A stretch of DNA of 38,148 bases, taken from a virus. The notes beneath the pieces are model-generated. The model made no database searches and was not told the origin of the DNA. It worked only from the letters and a program-made list of their open reading frames with translations. The stretch covers positions 1 to 38,148 of IMG/VR virus record IMGVR_UViG_3300031227_003885; one strand, written 5' to 3'. Positions 31,882 through 38,148 of this stretch are shown piece after piece (the stretch's first letter is position 1; the number at the start of each line of letters is the position of its first letter). Made by a program: the position numbers and the translations under genes.

Positions 31882-32164
31882 AATTATTCACCTTATCAAT
31901 GTCATCTTCCATCTGATCAATTGTTAATTCTATCTCTGGAATTATCTGTTCTTCAAAGAATGCACATAGAATGTTTTGTAACAAGTTTTTGATTTCATCA
32001 TCACCCATTAATATAATTGATTCTGTAACTTTTCCATGTCCTCTTTTTGCGAGACATACTAATATATCCGTACCATTTAAATAAAGAGTATCATTTGCAG
32101 TTATGTTACTGAATCTCCCGACAGTTTCATTGCCAAATTCTTTACTCAATTCTTTATGAAACAT
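31874..32164 (-). CDS. Helical protein, paralogue set member 1
   Basis: 96 aa. GRFSNITANDTLYLNGTDIL and MGDDEIKNLLQNILCAFFEE mark it as a paralogue of the next two genes. Members share a C-terminal acidic stretch (MEDDIDKV / MDDDIDFY). Confidence 0.6.
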   Translation of the reverse strand: MFHKELSKEFGNETVGRFSNITANDTLYLNGTDILVCLAKRGHGKVTESIILMGDDEIKNLLQNILCAFFEEQIIPEIELTIDQMEDDIDKVNNYA

Positions 32165-32167
32165 AAT

Positions 32168-32389
32168 TTAATCATCATCCTTTTCTTCTTCAAAAATTTC
32201 ATCTCCACATTCATCAATTTTCGTGATTATATATATTTCTGTTTGAAGATCCTCAACAACTCCTTGATCTAATAGTTCATCGAGATTTTCATTACTCACA
32301 AATTCTTCTACTTCATCTTCATTTTCCAAATCACTATACTTTTTTGTGATAAAAAATGATACCTTTGTACAAACTTCACAATCTGTCAT
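32168..32389 (-). CDS. Small acidic protein, paralogue of the next upstream gene
   Basis: 73 aa from the ATG at 32389; a longer start adds a basic segment that re-reads the previous gene. MTDCEVCTKVSFFITKKYSD matches MMDCRAVAEVTFTLEKEYNG in the gene at 32392, and both continue with an acidic helix and a closing strand. Stop and upstream region repeat the same GATTAATTATG junction. Confidence 0.6.
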   Translation of the reverse strand: MTDCEVCTKVSFFITKKYSDLENEDEVEEFVSNENLDELLDQGVVEDLQTEIYIITKIDECGDEIFEEEKDDD

Positions 32390-32391
32390 AA

Positions 32392-32607
32392 TTAATCGTC
32401 TTCTCCTTCCTCTTTTTCTTCCTCCCATGTTTTTGTTACAAGAACTTCAGTTACTTCTACGTTAAAATTTTTAACTGTTTCCTGATACAATAGTTCTTCG
32501 AGTTCTTCACGGCTCATAATCATATCTGCTTCTTCTTCGTTTTCTACACCATTATACTCTTTTTCTAAGGTGAAAGTTACTTCTGCAACTGCTCTACAGT
32601 CCATCAT
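32392..32607 (-). CDS. Small acidic protein, paralogue
   Basis: 71 aa. Homologous to the protein at 32168 over its whole length and acidic at the C-terminus (TWEEEKEEGEDD). Beta-alpha-beta layout. Unknown role. Confidence 0.6.
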   Translation of the reverse strand: MMDCRAVAEVTFTLEKEYNGVENEEEADMIMSREELEELLYQETVKNFNVEVTEVLVTKTWEEEKEEGEDD

Positions 32608-32609
32608 AA

Positions 32610-32879
32610 TTAATTGTCTTCCTCATTAGTTGCATCAAGAATCTTTTTGATTTCAATATATTTTCTTTCCACATCATCAACTTTATAAAGTAGTTCTTTT
32701 AAATAACATGATTTTTCATAATCATTGTAGAATATGCACTCTTCATCATGGCAATTATTTTCACAATCTTCAATTACATTTTCAAGAAACCATATGTAAT
32801 CAGATACTGTATTTTCTCTAAAGTTTTCAAACAATTCTATAAATTCGTGTTTTTCATTTTCATTAAATTTTTCGTCCAT
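32610..32879 (-). CDS. Cys-rich module protein, 89 aa
   Basis: GATGAT precedes the ATG. Contains CENNCHDEECIFYNDYEKSC, the clear C.xxCxxxxCxFxNxxxxxC form of the module, between two helices. Spacing matches the CPFQ-type proteins at 24.8-26.4 kb. Confidence 0.6.
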   Translation of the reverse strand: MDEKFNENEKHEFIELFENFRENTVSDYIWFLENVIEDCENNCHDEECIFYNDYEKSCYLKELLYKVDDVERKYIEIKKILDATNEEDN

Positions 32880-32898
32880 TTTTAATCATCTCCATTAT

Positions 32899-33261
32899 TC
32901 ACATTTCAAATCCACACTTGAGACATTTGTAACCATCGAAGCACCATTCGTTACGTTCAACATACCCAAATACATTCTTCTCTTCAAGTTCTTCTCCACA
33001 ATTTTCACAGAATAATTTACCTCTATATTTTCCAGAACAATCCATGTTTATTAAAGTTTTTCCATTTGAAACTCTGTAATCTCTGAAATTGATTTTGTGT
33101 TTTCCATATTCAATAGACCAGATTCCACCATTAATAAATACTTTCTCTCCTTTCTCAAAAACTTCGTCAACAATATCATCTATACGTTGTCCACAATCCA
33201 TGCAATAATCAAGGTCGTTATTTTTAACTTGTTTTTTTGTAAGTTTTATAAGCTTTTCCAT
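32899..33261 (-). CDS. Zinc-ribbon protein, 120 aa
   Basis: ATG at 33261 preceded by GTGATC, 4 nt away, and chosen over a TTG at 33279. Cysteine pairs CMDCGQRID, LFCENCGEELEE and YKCLKCGFEM give two possible zinc sites, the first N-terminal and the others C-terminal, on either side of a beta-rich core. No family. Confidence 0.6.
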   Translation of the reverse strand: MEKLIKLTKKQVKNNDLDYCMDCGQRIDDIVDEVFEKGEKVFINGGIWSIEYGKHKINFRDYRVSNGKTLINMDCSGKYRGKLFCENCGEELEEKNVFGYVERNEWCFDGYKCLKCGFEM

Positions 33262-33271
33262 TTCGATCACA

Positions 33272-33433
33272 TCATTCAAGATAACTTATTTCTTCTGCTA
33301 TTTCTGCAAGCTCATCAGATATCATGATTTGACAGTCTATTAATTTTTCTTCGGGAAGATTTAATTTAAATAAATTGTCGAATTCTTTAAGTAACATTTC
33401 TCGTCTGTTTTCAAGGGTGTTGAGTTTTGACAT
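33272..33433 (-). CDS. Small helical protein, 53 aa
   Basis: Short gene starting MSKLNTLENRREMLLKEF and ending EEISYLE. Helical with acidic C-terminus. Its position between coding genes, in the same direction and with a 10-bp gap, supports it; no ribosome site is outstanding. Confidence 0.5.
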   Translation of the reverse strand: MSKLNTLENRREMLLKEFDNLFKLNLPEEKLIDCQIMISDELAEIAEEISYLE

Positions 33434-33457
33434 TTTAATCACGTTTAATAATTTATT

Positions 33458-33748
33458 TTATCTGGTATCAAAAATGAGATTTTTATCAACTACTTTTAAG
33501 AATGCACAGAGATCAGCTTTACAACTGATATCCACTGCACCATTACGAATCATTTCAACTGTTTTAACAAAATCATCAAAGTTATCTTCACATTGTTTAA
33601 CCCAACCTTTCATTTTACATGTTTTACAAGGTGAGTCAAAATCATTGATGTGTGGTTCAAGAAATTTTTGAATTTCACCAGATTCGCGGTGTATTTCTGT
33701 TTCGAGAGAGAAGATATGACCACCGGGACATATCCATTTAATTACCAT
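33458..33748 (-). CDS. Hypothetical Cys-containing protein, 96 aa
   Basis: ATG at 33748 with GGAGA 6 nt upstream; longer starts re-read the previous gene. KWICPGGHIFSLE and SPCKTCKMKGW give a possible split zinc site, followed by an acidic helix (KQCEDNFDDFVKT). No family. Confidence 0.55.
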   Translation of the reverse strand: MVIKWICPGGHIFSLETEIHRESGEIQKFLEPHINDFDSPCKTCKMKGWVKQCEDNFDDFVKTVEMIRNGAVDISCKADLCAFLKVVDKNLIFDTR

Positions 33749-33750
33749 TT

Positions 33751-33936
33751 TTATTCTCCTTTGCATTCATAGATAGGATGATTCTCTTCTTTTCTCTCAT
33801 CAATTAAACTGGTTCCACATTTTCTACAATAGCCACCATTCGGTTTTGTTCCAAGATTCATGTTTCTACTATCCCAACAAATGATTCCACATTTGGGACA
33901 GATTAATACTGTATATTTATCTTTCATAATTTTCAT
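33751..33936 (-). CDS. Small zinc-ribbon protein, 61 aa
   Basis: Two CxxC pairs, LICPKCGIICWD and GGYCRKCGTSLID, with the typical zinc-ribbon turn. The first ATG at 33936 or the second at 33927 may be used. Zinc-ribbon proteins of this size often bind nucleic acid. Confidence 0.6.
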   Translation of the reverse strand: MKIMKDKYTVLICPKCGIICWDSRNMNLGTKPNGGYCRKCGTSLIDERKEENHPIYECKGE

Positions 33937-34114
33937 ATTAAACTTTAAAGTTTTCCACCATCAATACACATCGCCATATATCACCGTCACACAACTTTGC
34001 AACACGCTCCCTTGTGTTTATACATTGATGCGCACGATGCTTGTAGGGGGGCTGTGTGTTAACATTTAAAAAATAGTTGTGTTGTTGTGTTTAATTTCAT
34101 ATCCATTTTCTTCT
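33937..34114. other. Gap with unusual, more G+C-rich stretch and no clear gene
   Basis: Between about 33960 and 34060 the composition shifts upward in G+C. A minus-strand frame ending in TAA at 33938-33940 is open for ~43 codons (including QCINTRERVAKLCDGDIWRC) but has no usable start and is preceded by TAA. It may be a frameshifted remnant or chance. Confidence 0.4.
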
Positions 34115-34240
34115 TTATTTGATTACACCATTACCTTGCATTATCTGTTTTAACATTTCTTTTCTGACATTTTCTGTTATCACATTTCTTTCTGATCCGA
34201 TTGTGTGTATGATGTCATTTTGTTTATCGTTAATTTTCAT
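34115..34240 (-). CDS. Possible small protein, 41 aa
   Basis: Starts MKINDKQNDIIHTIGSERNV and ends GNGVIK-TAA; another ATG lies at 34246. Composition fits the neighbouring genes, but the ribosome site is weak. Low certainty. Confidence 0.35.
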   Translation of the reverse strand: MKINDKQNDIIHTIGSERNVITENVRKEMLKQIMQGNGVIK

Positions 34241-34296
34241 CTTCATCTTCGAGCATAATATTCACACTCTATAATTATTCTCAATATTATTTAAAA

Positions 34297-34815
34297 TTAT
34301 TTATTTTTAAGTCTAATAGCTTCAGCACTTCGTATAGCATCGCCGTGTTCTCTCATTAGATCTTCATCATTTACTGAAAGATATGATGAATATTTGTTTC
34401 TAATACCTGTTTCTGTTTCAACAACTAAACAATCGCCATCTGTTTCCATGATGTCGTCTTTACAATCTTTAGATTTAATAATAAACAATCCTTTTTTATC
34501 AATAACAAATACATAGTCAGGATTAAAAGCCACCGAGAGGGGATAACTTGGGATTTCCATGACATTCAAACCGACTTTATCTTCGTGAATTCCAAGCAGC
34601 CGTCCATATTTCTTGTTGTAATCTTTTCTGAGTTTAACCAATTCATTAAACTGTCTGCATACAATATTTGCGTCTTGTTTGTCCCACCCTCTGATTAATT
34701 TAGTAAGCATCTGTCCACGTTTTACAATGACATCTTCTGCTGATGTTTTGTTGTACGTGATGTTCTCGACGTTCTTTACGATGTTGCTGTGATCTGTTTT
34801 TACATTTAGTTTCAT
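34297..34815 (-). CDS. Hypothetical protein with MKLN...VKNVE N-terminus, 172 aa
   Basis: Begins MKLNVKTDHSNIVKNVENI, like the duplicated proteins at 24.0-24.8 kb (MKLNVENLL...VKNIENM). The remaining ~140 residues are different: an alpha-helical part (FNELVKLRKDYNKKYGRLLG) and a beta-rich part (YVFVIDKKGLFIIKSKD). The shared N-terminus may be a sorting or interaction tag. No family for the rest. Confidence 0.65.
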   Translation of the reverse strand: MKLNVKTDHSNIVKNVENITYNKTSAEDVIVKRGQMLTKLIRGWDKQDANIVCRQFNELVKLRKDYNKKYGRLLGIHEDKVGLNVMEIPSYPLSVAFNPDYVFVIDKKGLFIIKSKDCKDDIMETDGDCLVVETETGIRNKYSSYLSVNDEDLMREHGDAIRSAEAIRLKNK

Positions 34816-34857
34816 TTTGTTTTCCTCGATAGTAGTTTATTCTTATGTGTATTAAAG

Positions 34858-35070
34858 TTATTTGTTTGTAGGTTCTTCGTTTGTGATTTCTTCAATTTCA
34901 CTATACTTTATATTAACCACGCCGGTATATTCTTTGGGGGTGGCATCGATGATTTTATTGTGTATAATATCACGGATTTTTTCTGCTCCCTCTGCGTTAT
35001 CTGCTTTGAATTTTATCTCTCCATCAAAAGAGACTTCACATTTTGTTTTGTATGTTTTCATTTTAGTCAT
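34858..35070 (-). CDS. DpnD/PcfM-like small protein, array member 4
   Basis: 70 aa, starting MTKMKTYKTKCEVSFDGEIK (ATG at 35070) and overlapping the previous gene by 8 nt. One beta-alpha-beta unit: two strands, then an Ala-Glu helix, then a strand. Matches its three upstream neighbours and, by pattern, DpnD/PcfM-like proteins of mobile elements. Confidence 0.55.
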   Translation of the reverse strand: MTKMKTYKTKCEVSFDGEIKFKADNAEGAEKIRDIIHNKIIDATPKEYTGVVNIKYSEIEEITNEEPTNK

Positions 35071-35254
35071 CTTGTTTACCTTTAACTTCTTCAATTTCGT
35101 CAATCCAAGAGTCTTCACAATATATATCAGTTGGTTCTTCTTCAATTAGTTTTTCCCACTTTTTTCTTGCTTCGTCCTCATTTTTTGCATTTAAATCTAC
35201 ATCTCCTTCAAAAACCATTTTATATTTGATTCTATATGTTTTCATTTTAGTCAT
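35063..35254 (-). CDS. DpnD/PcfM-like small protein, array member 3
   Basis: 63 aa, starting MTKMKTYRIKYKMVFEGDVD with GAGGG 6 nt upstream. Contains LNAKNEDEARKKWEKL, the A.s.eeA...w helix of the family, and ends DEIEEVKGKQDD, nearly as in the next gene. Tandem duplication is evident. Confidence 0.6.
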   Translation of the reverse strand: MTKMKTYRIKYKMVFEGDVDLNAKNEDEARKKWEKLIEEEPTDIYCEDSWIDEIEEVKGKQDD

Positions 35255-35444
35255 CTTGTCCCTCTTTAACTTCTTCAATTTCGTCAATGTAAGAATCTAC
35301 ACATTGTTCAGTTTCATCATTGTAAGCCGGGTCATCATTCCAGTCTCTAATTGCATCTTCTTTTGATTCAGCTTCGATTGTAACGTTACCTTCGTGCACA
35401 ATGTGGTAGAATATTTTATACTCTTTTAATTCAATTTTAGACAT
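35247..35444 (-). CDS. DpnD/PcfM-like small protein, array member 2
   Basis: 65 aa. GTGAT lies 5 nt before the ATG. YKIFYHIVHEGNVTIEAESK, then EDAIRDWNDD and a C-terminal DEIEEVKEGQDD shared with member 3. The fold is probably a small beta-alpha-beta module. Confidence 0.6.
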   Translation of the reverse strand: MSKIELKEYKIFYHIVHEGNVTIEAESKEDAIRDWNDDPAYNDETEQCVDSYIDEIEEVKEGQDD

Positions 35445-35450
35445 CTTTAA

Positions 35451-35639
35451 TCACAACTTTTTAATTTTTATTTCTTTTGTTTTCAATTTATATTTTATCT
35501 CACACGCTCCATTTTTATATGCAGTTGGGGATTTTAAGAAAATACGTTCTGCTTCATCCTCACTTTTAGCTTCTATAAAAGTTTTTCCTTCTGTTACACA
35601 CTCCCAGCATAATTTGAATAATTTAATTTTGTTTGTCAT
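35451..35639 (-). CDS. DpnD/PcfM-like small protein, array member 1
   Basis: 62 aa. GTGAT precedes the ATG. KLCWECVTEGKTFIEAKSED, then EAERIFLKSP aligns with the other three members; the C-terminus is basic here (KTKEIKIKKL). First in transcription order of the four-gene array. Confidence 0.6.
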   Translation of the reverse strand: MTNKIKLFKLCWECVTEGKTFIEAKSEDEAERIFLKSPTAYKNGACEIKYKLKTKEIKIKKL

Positions 35640-35653
35640 TTTTAATCACACTC

Positions 35654-36031
35654 TTAAAATTCATATCCGAACGATTCAATGTATTCCATTTCGTTTATAC
35701 AACACTGACTTTTATTATCTTTATCTAAAGGTTCACCACAATAAGAGCACAGGTAATGATTTGGATCTATTGGTTTTTGGCAAACTTCACAGAACATAAG
35801 AGATCCTTCGAGAAAGAAATCTAAAACATCTAATCGTTCAAGATCGTAATCATCATAATCTTTTATTTCAGATTTTAAACATTCGAGACATATAACACTG
35901 CCATCATCGAACATTGCATAACAATTTCCGTTGTAAAAAATTCTTCCATTGATGTCGTTATCTTTTTCCCACTGTTCAAAATTTGATTTAAGAGCTTGTT
36001 TATCTTCATCTGTTAATACAATATGCATCAT
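35654..36031 (-). CDS. Zinc-ribbon protein, 125 aa
   Basis: A near-perfect ribosome site (GGAGGTGATT) precedes the ATG at 36031, so it is likely well expressed. Cysteines: VICLECLKSE, MFCEVCQKPI, LCSYCGEPL and QCCINE. The C-terminal half forms a zinc ribbon. Helical N-terminus (DKQALKSNFEQWEKD). No family. Confidence 0.6.
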   Translation of the reverse strand: MMHIVLTDEDKQALKSNFEQWEKDNDINGRIFYNGNCYAMFDDGSVICLECLKSEIKDYDDYDLERLDVLDFFLEGSLMFCEVCQKPIDPNHYLCSYCGEPLDKDNKSQCCINEMEYIESFGYEF

Positions 36032-36553
36032 TTAATTAATCACCTCCGAACTATATTCTTCAACAAATTTGGCAATCGTATAGAGTATTTCTTTTACCGC
36101 TTTTAGATAACCATCGTCGAGGATTGTGATAATACTTTTTGGATAATTATTTCGTATATAACCATCTAAAGCATCATCTGCATACCAAATTCTACATTTA
36201 TCTTTTGAAAACATGCCTTTTGAATACCATTTGAAGATATTGAGTTGTTCTCCGTAAAAAACATCCTTTAAGCACTCATCAATATAATAAATGTCTTCTA
36301 CATACTCTGGATTAATTTCAATGATCATATTGAGAAGCTTAACGGTTATCTCTGTATCCCAATCATCCCAATCATAATTATCATGTATCCGTGTTAATAA
36401 TTCTACAACATCTTCTTTTATATATCCATCACCTAAATATTCACACCCACCGATTTCTAATGCGATTTCATGTGTATATTCTTTTGCACTCCACCCATTA
36501 AATCCAAATTCAAATTCGTTTCTTAGATATTTTACCAATTCCATATGATTCAT
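36032..36553 (-). CDS. Hypothetical protein, 173 aa
   Basis: Helical protein with a polar Trp/Asp middle (DNYDWDDWDTEITVKLLNMI) and a C-terminal helix. GGTGG lies upstream of the ATG. No motif recognised. Confidence 0.6.
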   Translation of the reverse strand: MNHMELVKYLRNEFEFGFNGWSAKEYTHEIALEIGGCEYLGDGYIKEDVVELLTRIHDNYDWDDWDTEITVKLLNMIIEINPEYVEDIYYIDECLKDVFYGEQLNIFKWYSKGMFSKDKCRIWYADDALDGYIRNNYPKSIITILDDGYLKAVKEILYTIAKFVEEYSSEVIN

Positions 36554-36580
36554 TTTAATTTACCACCGTTAATATTCTCA

Positions 36581-36889
36581 TTATACTAACACGAGTCTTA
36601 ATTCTTCATTGGTTAATTCTTCGCAGCAAAAGTCAGAGATTTCATTCTTGGCTCGCATTGTTTCTAATATACAAATTTTACCTGTATCTCGTTCAAAGAT
36701 ACACTCACCGTCTTCTGCGTAGTATGGACATATATGTTCCTTTGCATTAATTAAATCGATCACCTCATTATTAAGAAGCTCACTAACAGCTTCATAAACT
36801 TCTGGTAAATCAATAATTTCAGATACTTTCATATCACGAATCAGTTCAAAGAGTTCAGCATCAAATTCTTCTTGTGTAATTTTCGTCAT
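36581..36889 (-). CDS. Cys-rich module protein, 102 aa
   Basis: ATG overlaps the stop of the gene at 36886 as ATGA. Acidic helix (DLPEVYEAVSELLNNEVIDL), then CPYYAEDGECIFERDTGKIC, a version of the C..GxCxF....xC module, and CCEELTNEELRLVLV. The last motif recurs as CETLTTEESRLIK in the next gene, so the two are related at their ends. Confidence 0.6.
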   Translation of the reverse strand: MTKITQEEFDAELFELIRDMKVSEIIDLPEVYEAVSELLNNEVIDLINAKEHICPYYAEDGECIFERDTGKICILETMRAKNEISDFCCEELTNEELRLVLV

Positions 36890-37224
36890 TTAGTTATCTC
36901 CAAATTTTTAATAAGTCTCGATTCTTCAGTCGTAAGAGTTTCACATCCCCAATAATCAACAAGATAATCACCAACGGGACTTTTTATTGGACATGGCGTG
37001 TTTAAATTTTTCAGTTTACAGTTTTTGGCAGCAATAAAATGGGGGCAAACAATGCGCTCCCAATAGAAATCTTTTTCATTGTCTATATATATTTTATAGT
37101 CTGATGTATATCTATTTGGAATGTGGTTTTTACATCTGTCACACCACCATTTAATGCCACCTTTATAAACATAATGTCGAATAAAACCCTTCTCATTACA
37201 AAAGGGACATTCTTTATCTTTCAT
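36886..37224 (-). CDS. Zinc-ribbon/Cys-rich protein, 112 aa
   Basis: CPFCNEKG and WWCDRCKNHI form an N-terminal ribbon; then VCPHFIAAKNCKLKNLNTPC and GCETLTTEESRL give a second Cys cluster. Coupled by ATGA to the gene at 36581, with which it shares a C-terminal motif. Confidence 0.6.
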   Translation of the reverse strand: MKDKECPFCNEKGFIRHYVYKGGIKWWCDRCKNHIPNRYTSDYKIYIDNEKDFYWERIVCPHFIAAKNCKLKNLNTPCPIKSPVGDYLVDYWGCETLTTEESRLIKNLEITK

Positions 37225-37227
37225 AAT

Positions 37228-37584
37228 TCATCGGTGGCTCATATACAATTCTCTTTCGCTGCAACTTTCGATAACTTTGTCGCAAAAGGTTTTCATATCT
37301 TCGTTTCTTCCATCAAAATATCTGTCACCATTACATTCATTAACGTGTTTAATTAATTTAATTACAATACCTCTAAAGAAAGACTCTTGTAATGTTCTAT
37401 GCGCTCCTTTCCAAATTGGTATAAAATCTTTTTCAAAATCAGTGCCGGAGATGTTGTTTATATAATCAAACAGATCTTTAAAAAGCTCTTGATTTAAAGC
37501 TGACATGCTTTGGTTGTATGTTGACCAGTCTCCTGTCTCATGATATTTTGTAGCAAGCTCATATTTTTTATCTCTGTAGTTCAT
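37228..37584 (-). CDS. Hypothetical helical protein, 118 aa
   Basis: GGAGG lies 7 nt before the ATG, which also overlaps the previous stop as ATGA. Helical throughout (YNQSMSALNQELFKDLFDY). No family. Confidence 0.6.
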   Translation of the reverse strand: MNYRDKKYELATKYHETGDWSTYNQSMSALNQELFKDLFDYINNISGTDFEKDFIPIWKGAHRTLQESFFRGIVIKLIKHVNECNGDRYFDGRNEDMKTFCDKVIESCSERELYMSHR

Positions 37585-37862
37585 GGATGTGCCTCCTCAT
37601 AATTTTTAATTTCATCTGGAATCATATCGTCATCATCAAGAGATTCGTAAATGAAATCTCCAATTGATGCATTATCACTTATTAAACATGATATATTATC
37701 AGCGATTCTTTGCATATTAGCATCTGTTAATTTATTAACAACTTTTTTAAGGAATTCTGTGTCTTCAATTTCAAAACGATCTCCAAGAACTTCCATGATA
37801 GTTTCTCTGTCAATTGCTACACATGAGAAAATTTTGTAGAGTGGGTTATCTTGCATTTTCAT
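37581..37862 (-). CDS. Hypothetical acidic protein, 93 aa
   Basis: AGGT precedes the ATG. All-helical with an acidic tail (SLDDDDMIPDEIKNYEEAHP). No family recognised. Confidence 0.55.
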   Translation of the reverse strand: MKMQDNPLYKIFSCVAIDRETIMEVLGDRFEIEDTEFLKKVVNKLTDANMQRIADNISCLISDNASIGDFIYESLDDDDMIPDEIKNYEEAHP

Positions 37863-37868
37863 TTATTG

Positions 37869-38087
37869 TTACCTATTTTTAACAAACTCTTTAATCATAT
37901 GATAACGAAGAATACCTGAGATCGTATCATACAAACCAAGTAATTCAATCATATTTTCTGGTTGTGTAGAATCATATAATTCTTTTAGCCACCCGTCATA
38001 TTTGAAAAATTCTGCTACGTCATTTCCAAGCATGTCATAAACATCATTACTTAAGAATCCATCTTCGGTTATTACACCATCTTTCAT
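37869..38087 (-). CDS. Hypothetical helical protein, 72 aa
   Basis: Starts with ATGA overlap of the partial gene at the window edge. Helical: DVYDMLGNDVAEFFKYDG, then GLYDTISGILRYHMIKEF. No family. Confidence 0.55.
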   Translation of the reverse strand: MKDGVITEDGFLSNDVYDMLGNDVAEFFKYDGWLKELYDSTQPENMIELLGLYDTISGILRYHMIKEFVKNR

Positions 38088-38148
38088 TTCTCAATCACAT
38101 TTTTAATGTTATCAAGTGCTGTATCTGTATATCCAATTAATTCAGCAA
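38084..38148 (-). CDS. Partial gene at right edge (C-terminus only)
   Basis: Only the last 20 codons are present, ending in GYTDTALDNIKNVIEK and TGA, which overlaps the next ATG. The minus-strand operon continues beyond the window. Confidence 0.5.
   Translation of the reverse strand, partial: AELIGYTDTALDNIKNVIEK

Noticed and set aside
1-38148. CRISPR arrays, tRNA or rRNA genes, integrase, capsid or terminase genes
   Set aside because: None seen on either strand; no spaced direct-repeat array and no recognisable motifs of those proteins.

Overview
The window is an A+T-rich stretch, probably from a virus or other extrachromosomal element of an archaeon, most likely methanogen-like. Nearly all genes lie on the minus strand, are short, and are packed end to end with ATGA or TAATG overlaps. 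The archaeal assignment rests on two signals read directly. First, five genes (starts at 4534, 6962, 12629, 13877 and 15031) have a TATA-like box centred 26.5-27.5 nt upstream of the start codon and no Shine-Dalgarno sequence, which is the layout of leaderless archaeal promoters. Second, most other genes have GGTGA/GTGAT/GAGGT ribosome sites. No structural virion gene, integrase or replication initiator is recognisable, so virus versus plasmid stays open.

Layout, left to right. (1) 1-2660: a diversity-generating retroelement (DGR), with a secreted target protein cut by the window edge, a DGR reverse transcriptase and a template repeat. The visible 60 bp of variable repeat differ from the template at 12 positions, and all 12 are template adenines. 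(2) 2681-13877: accessory genes. Three nucleotide-sugar enzymes (a UDP-sugar 6-dehydrogenase, a Gfo/Idh oxidoreductase and a DegT aminotransferase) match the order of reactions that makes 3-amino-uronic acid sugars for glycans. Among them lie DnaJ-type zinc-finger paralogues, a duplicated block of zinc-ribbon/winged-helix/55-aa genes, an ASCH-like protein and five small membrane proteins. (3) 13878-15030: a gene-free gap holding a large imperfect inverted repeat with four copies of one 14-bp box. (4) 15031-19809: the only plus-strand gene (a PHP phosphoesterase), then a DNA-maintenance block: RNase HI-like, a SMARCAL1-like SNF2 helicase, a multi-CxxC protein and a SprT-like metalloprotease. 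(5) 19816-38148: about 60 tightly packed small minus-strand genes, mostly unknown, with many tandem paralogues, a recurrent Cys-rich layout, an exact 479-bp tandem duplication that created a chimeric gene, and DpnD-like repeats.

Many real genes here are shorter than 60 codons and were found by reading between the longer ones. Stop-codon use in my gene set is about 46 TAA, 41 TGA and 4 TAG. One further TAG sits in frame inside a gene whose internal-repeat homology crosses it, so amber recoding (for example pyrrolysine) is worth testing, although parts of the evidence point the other way.
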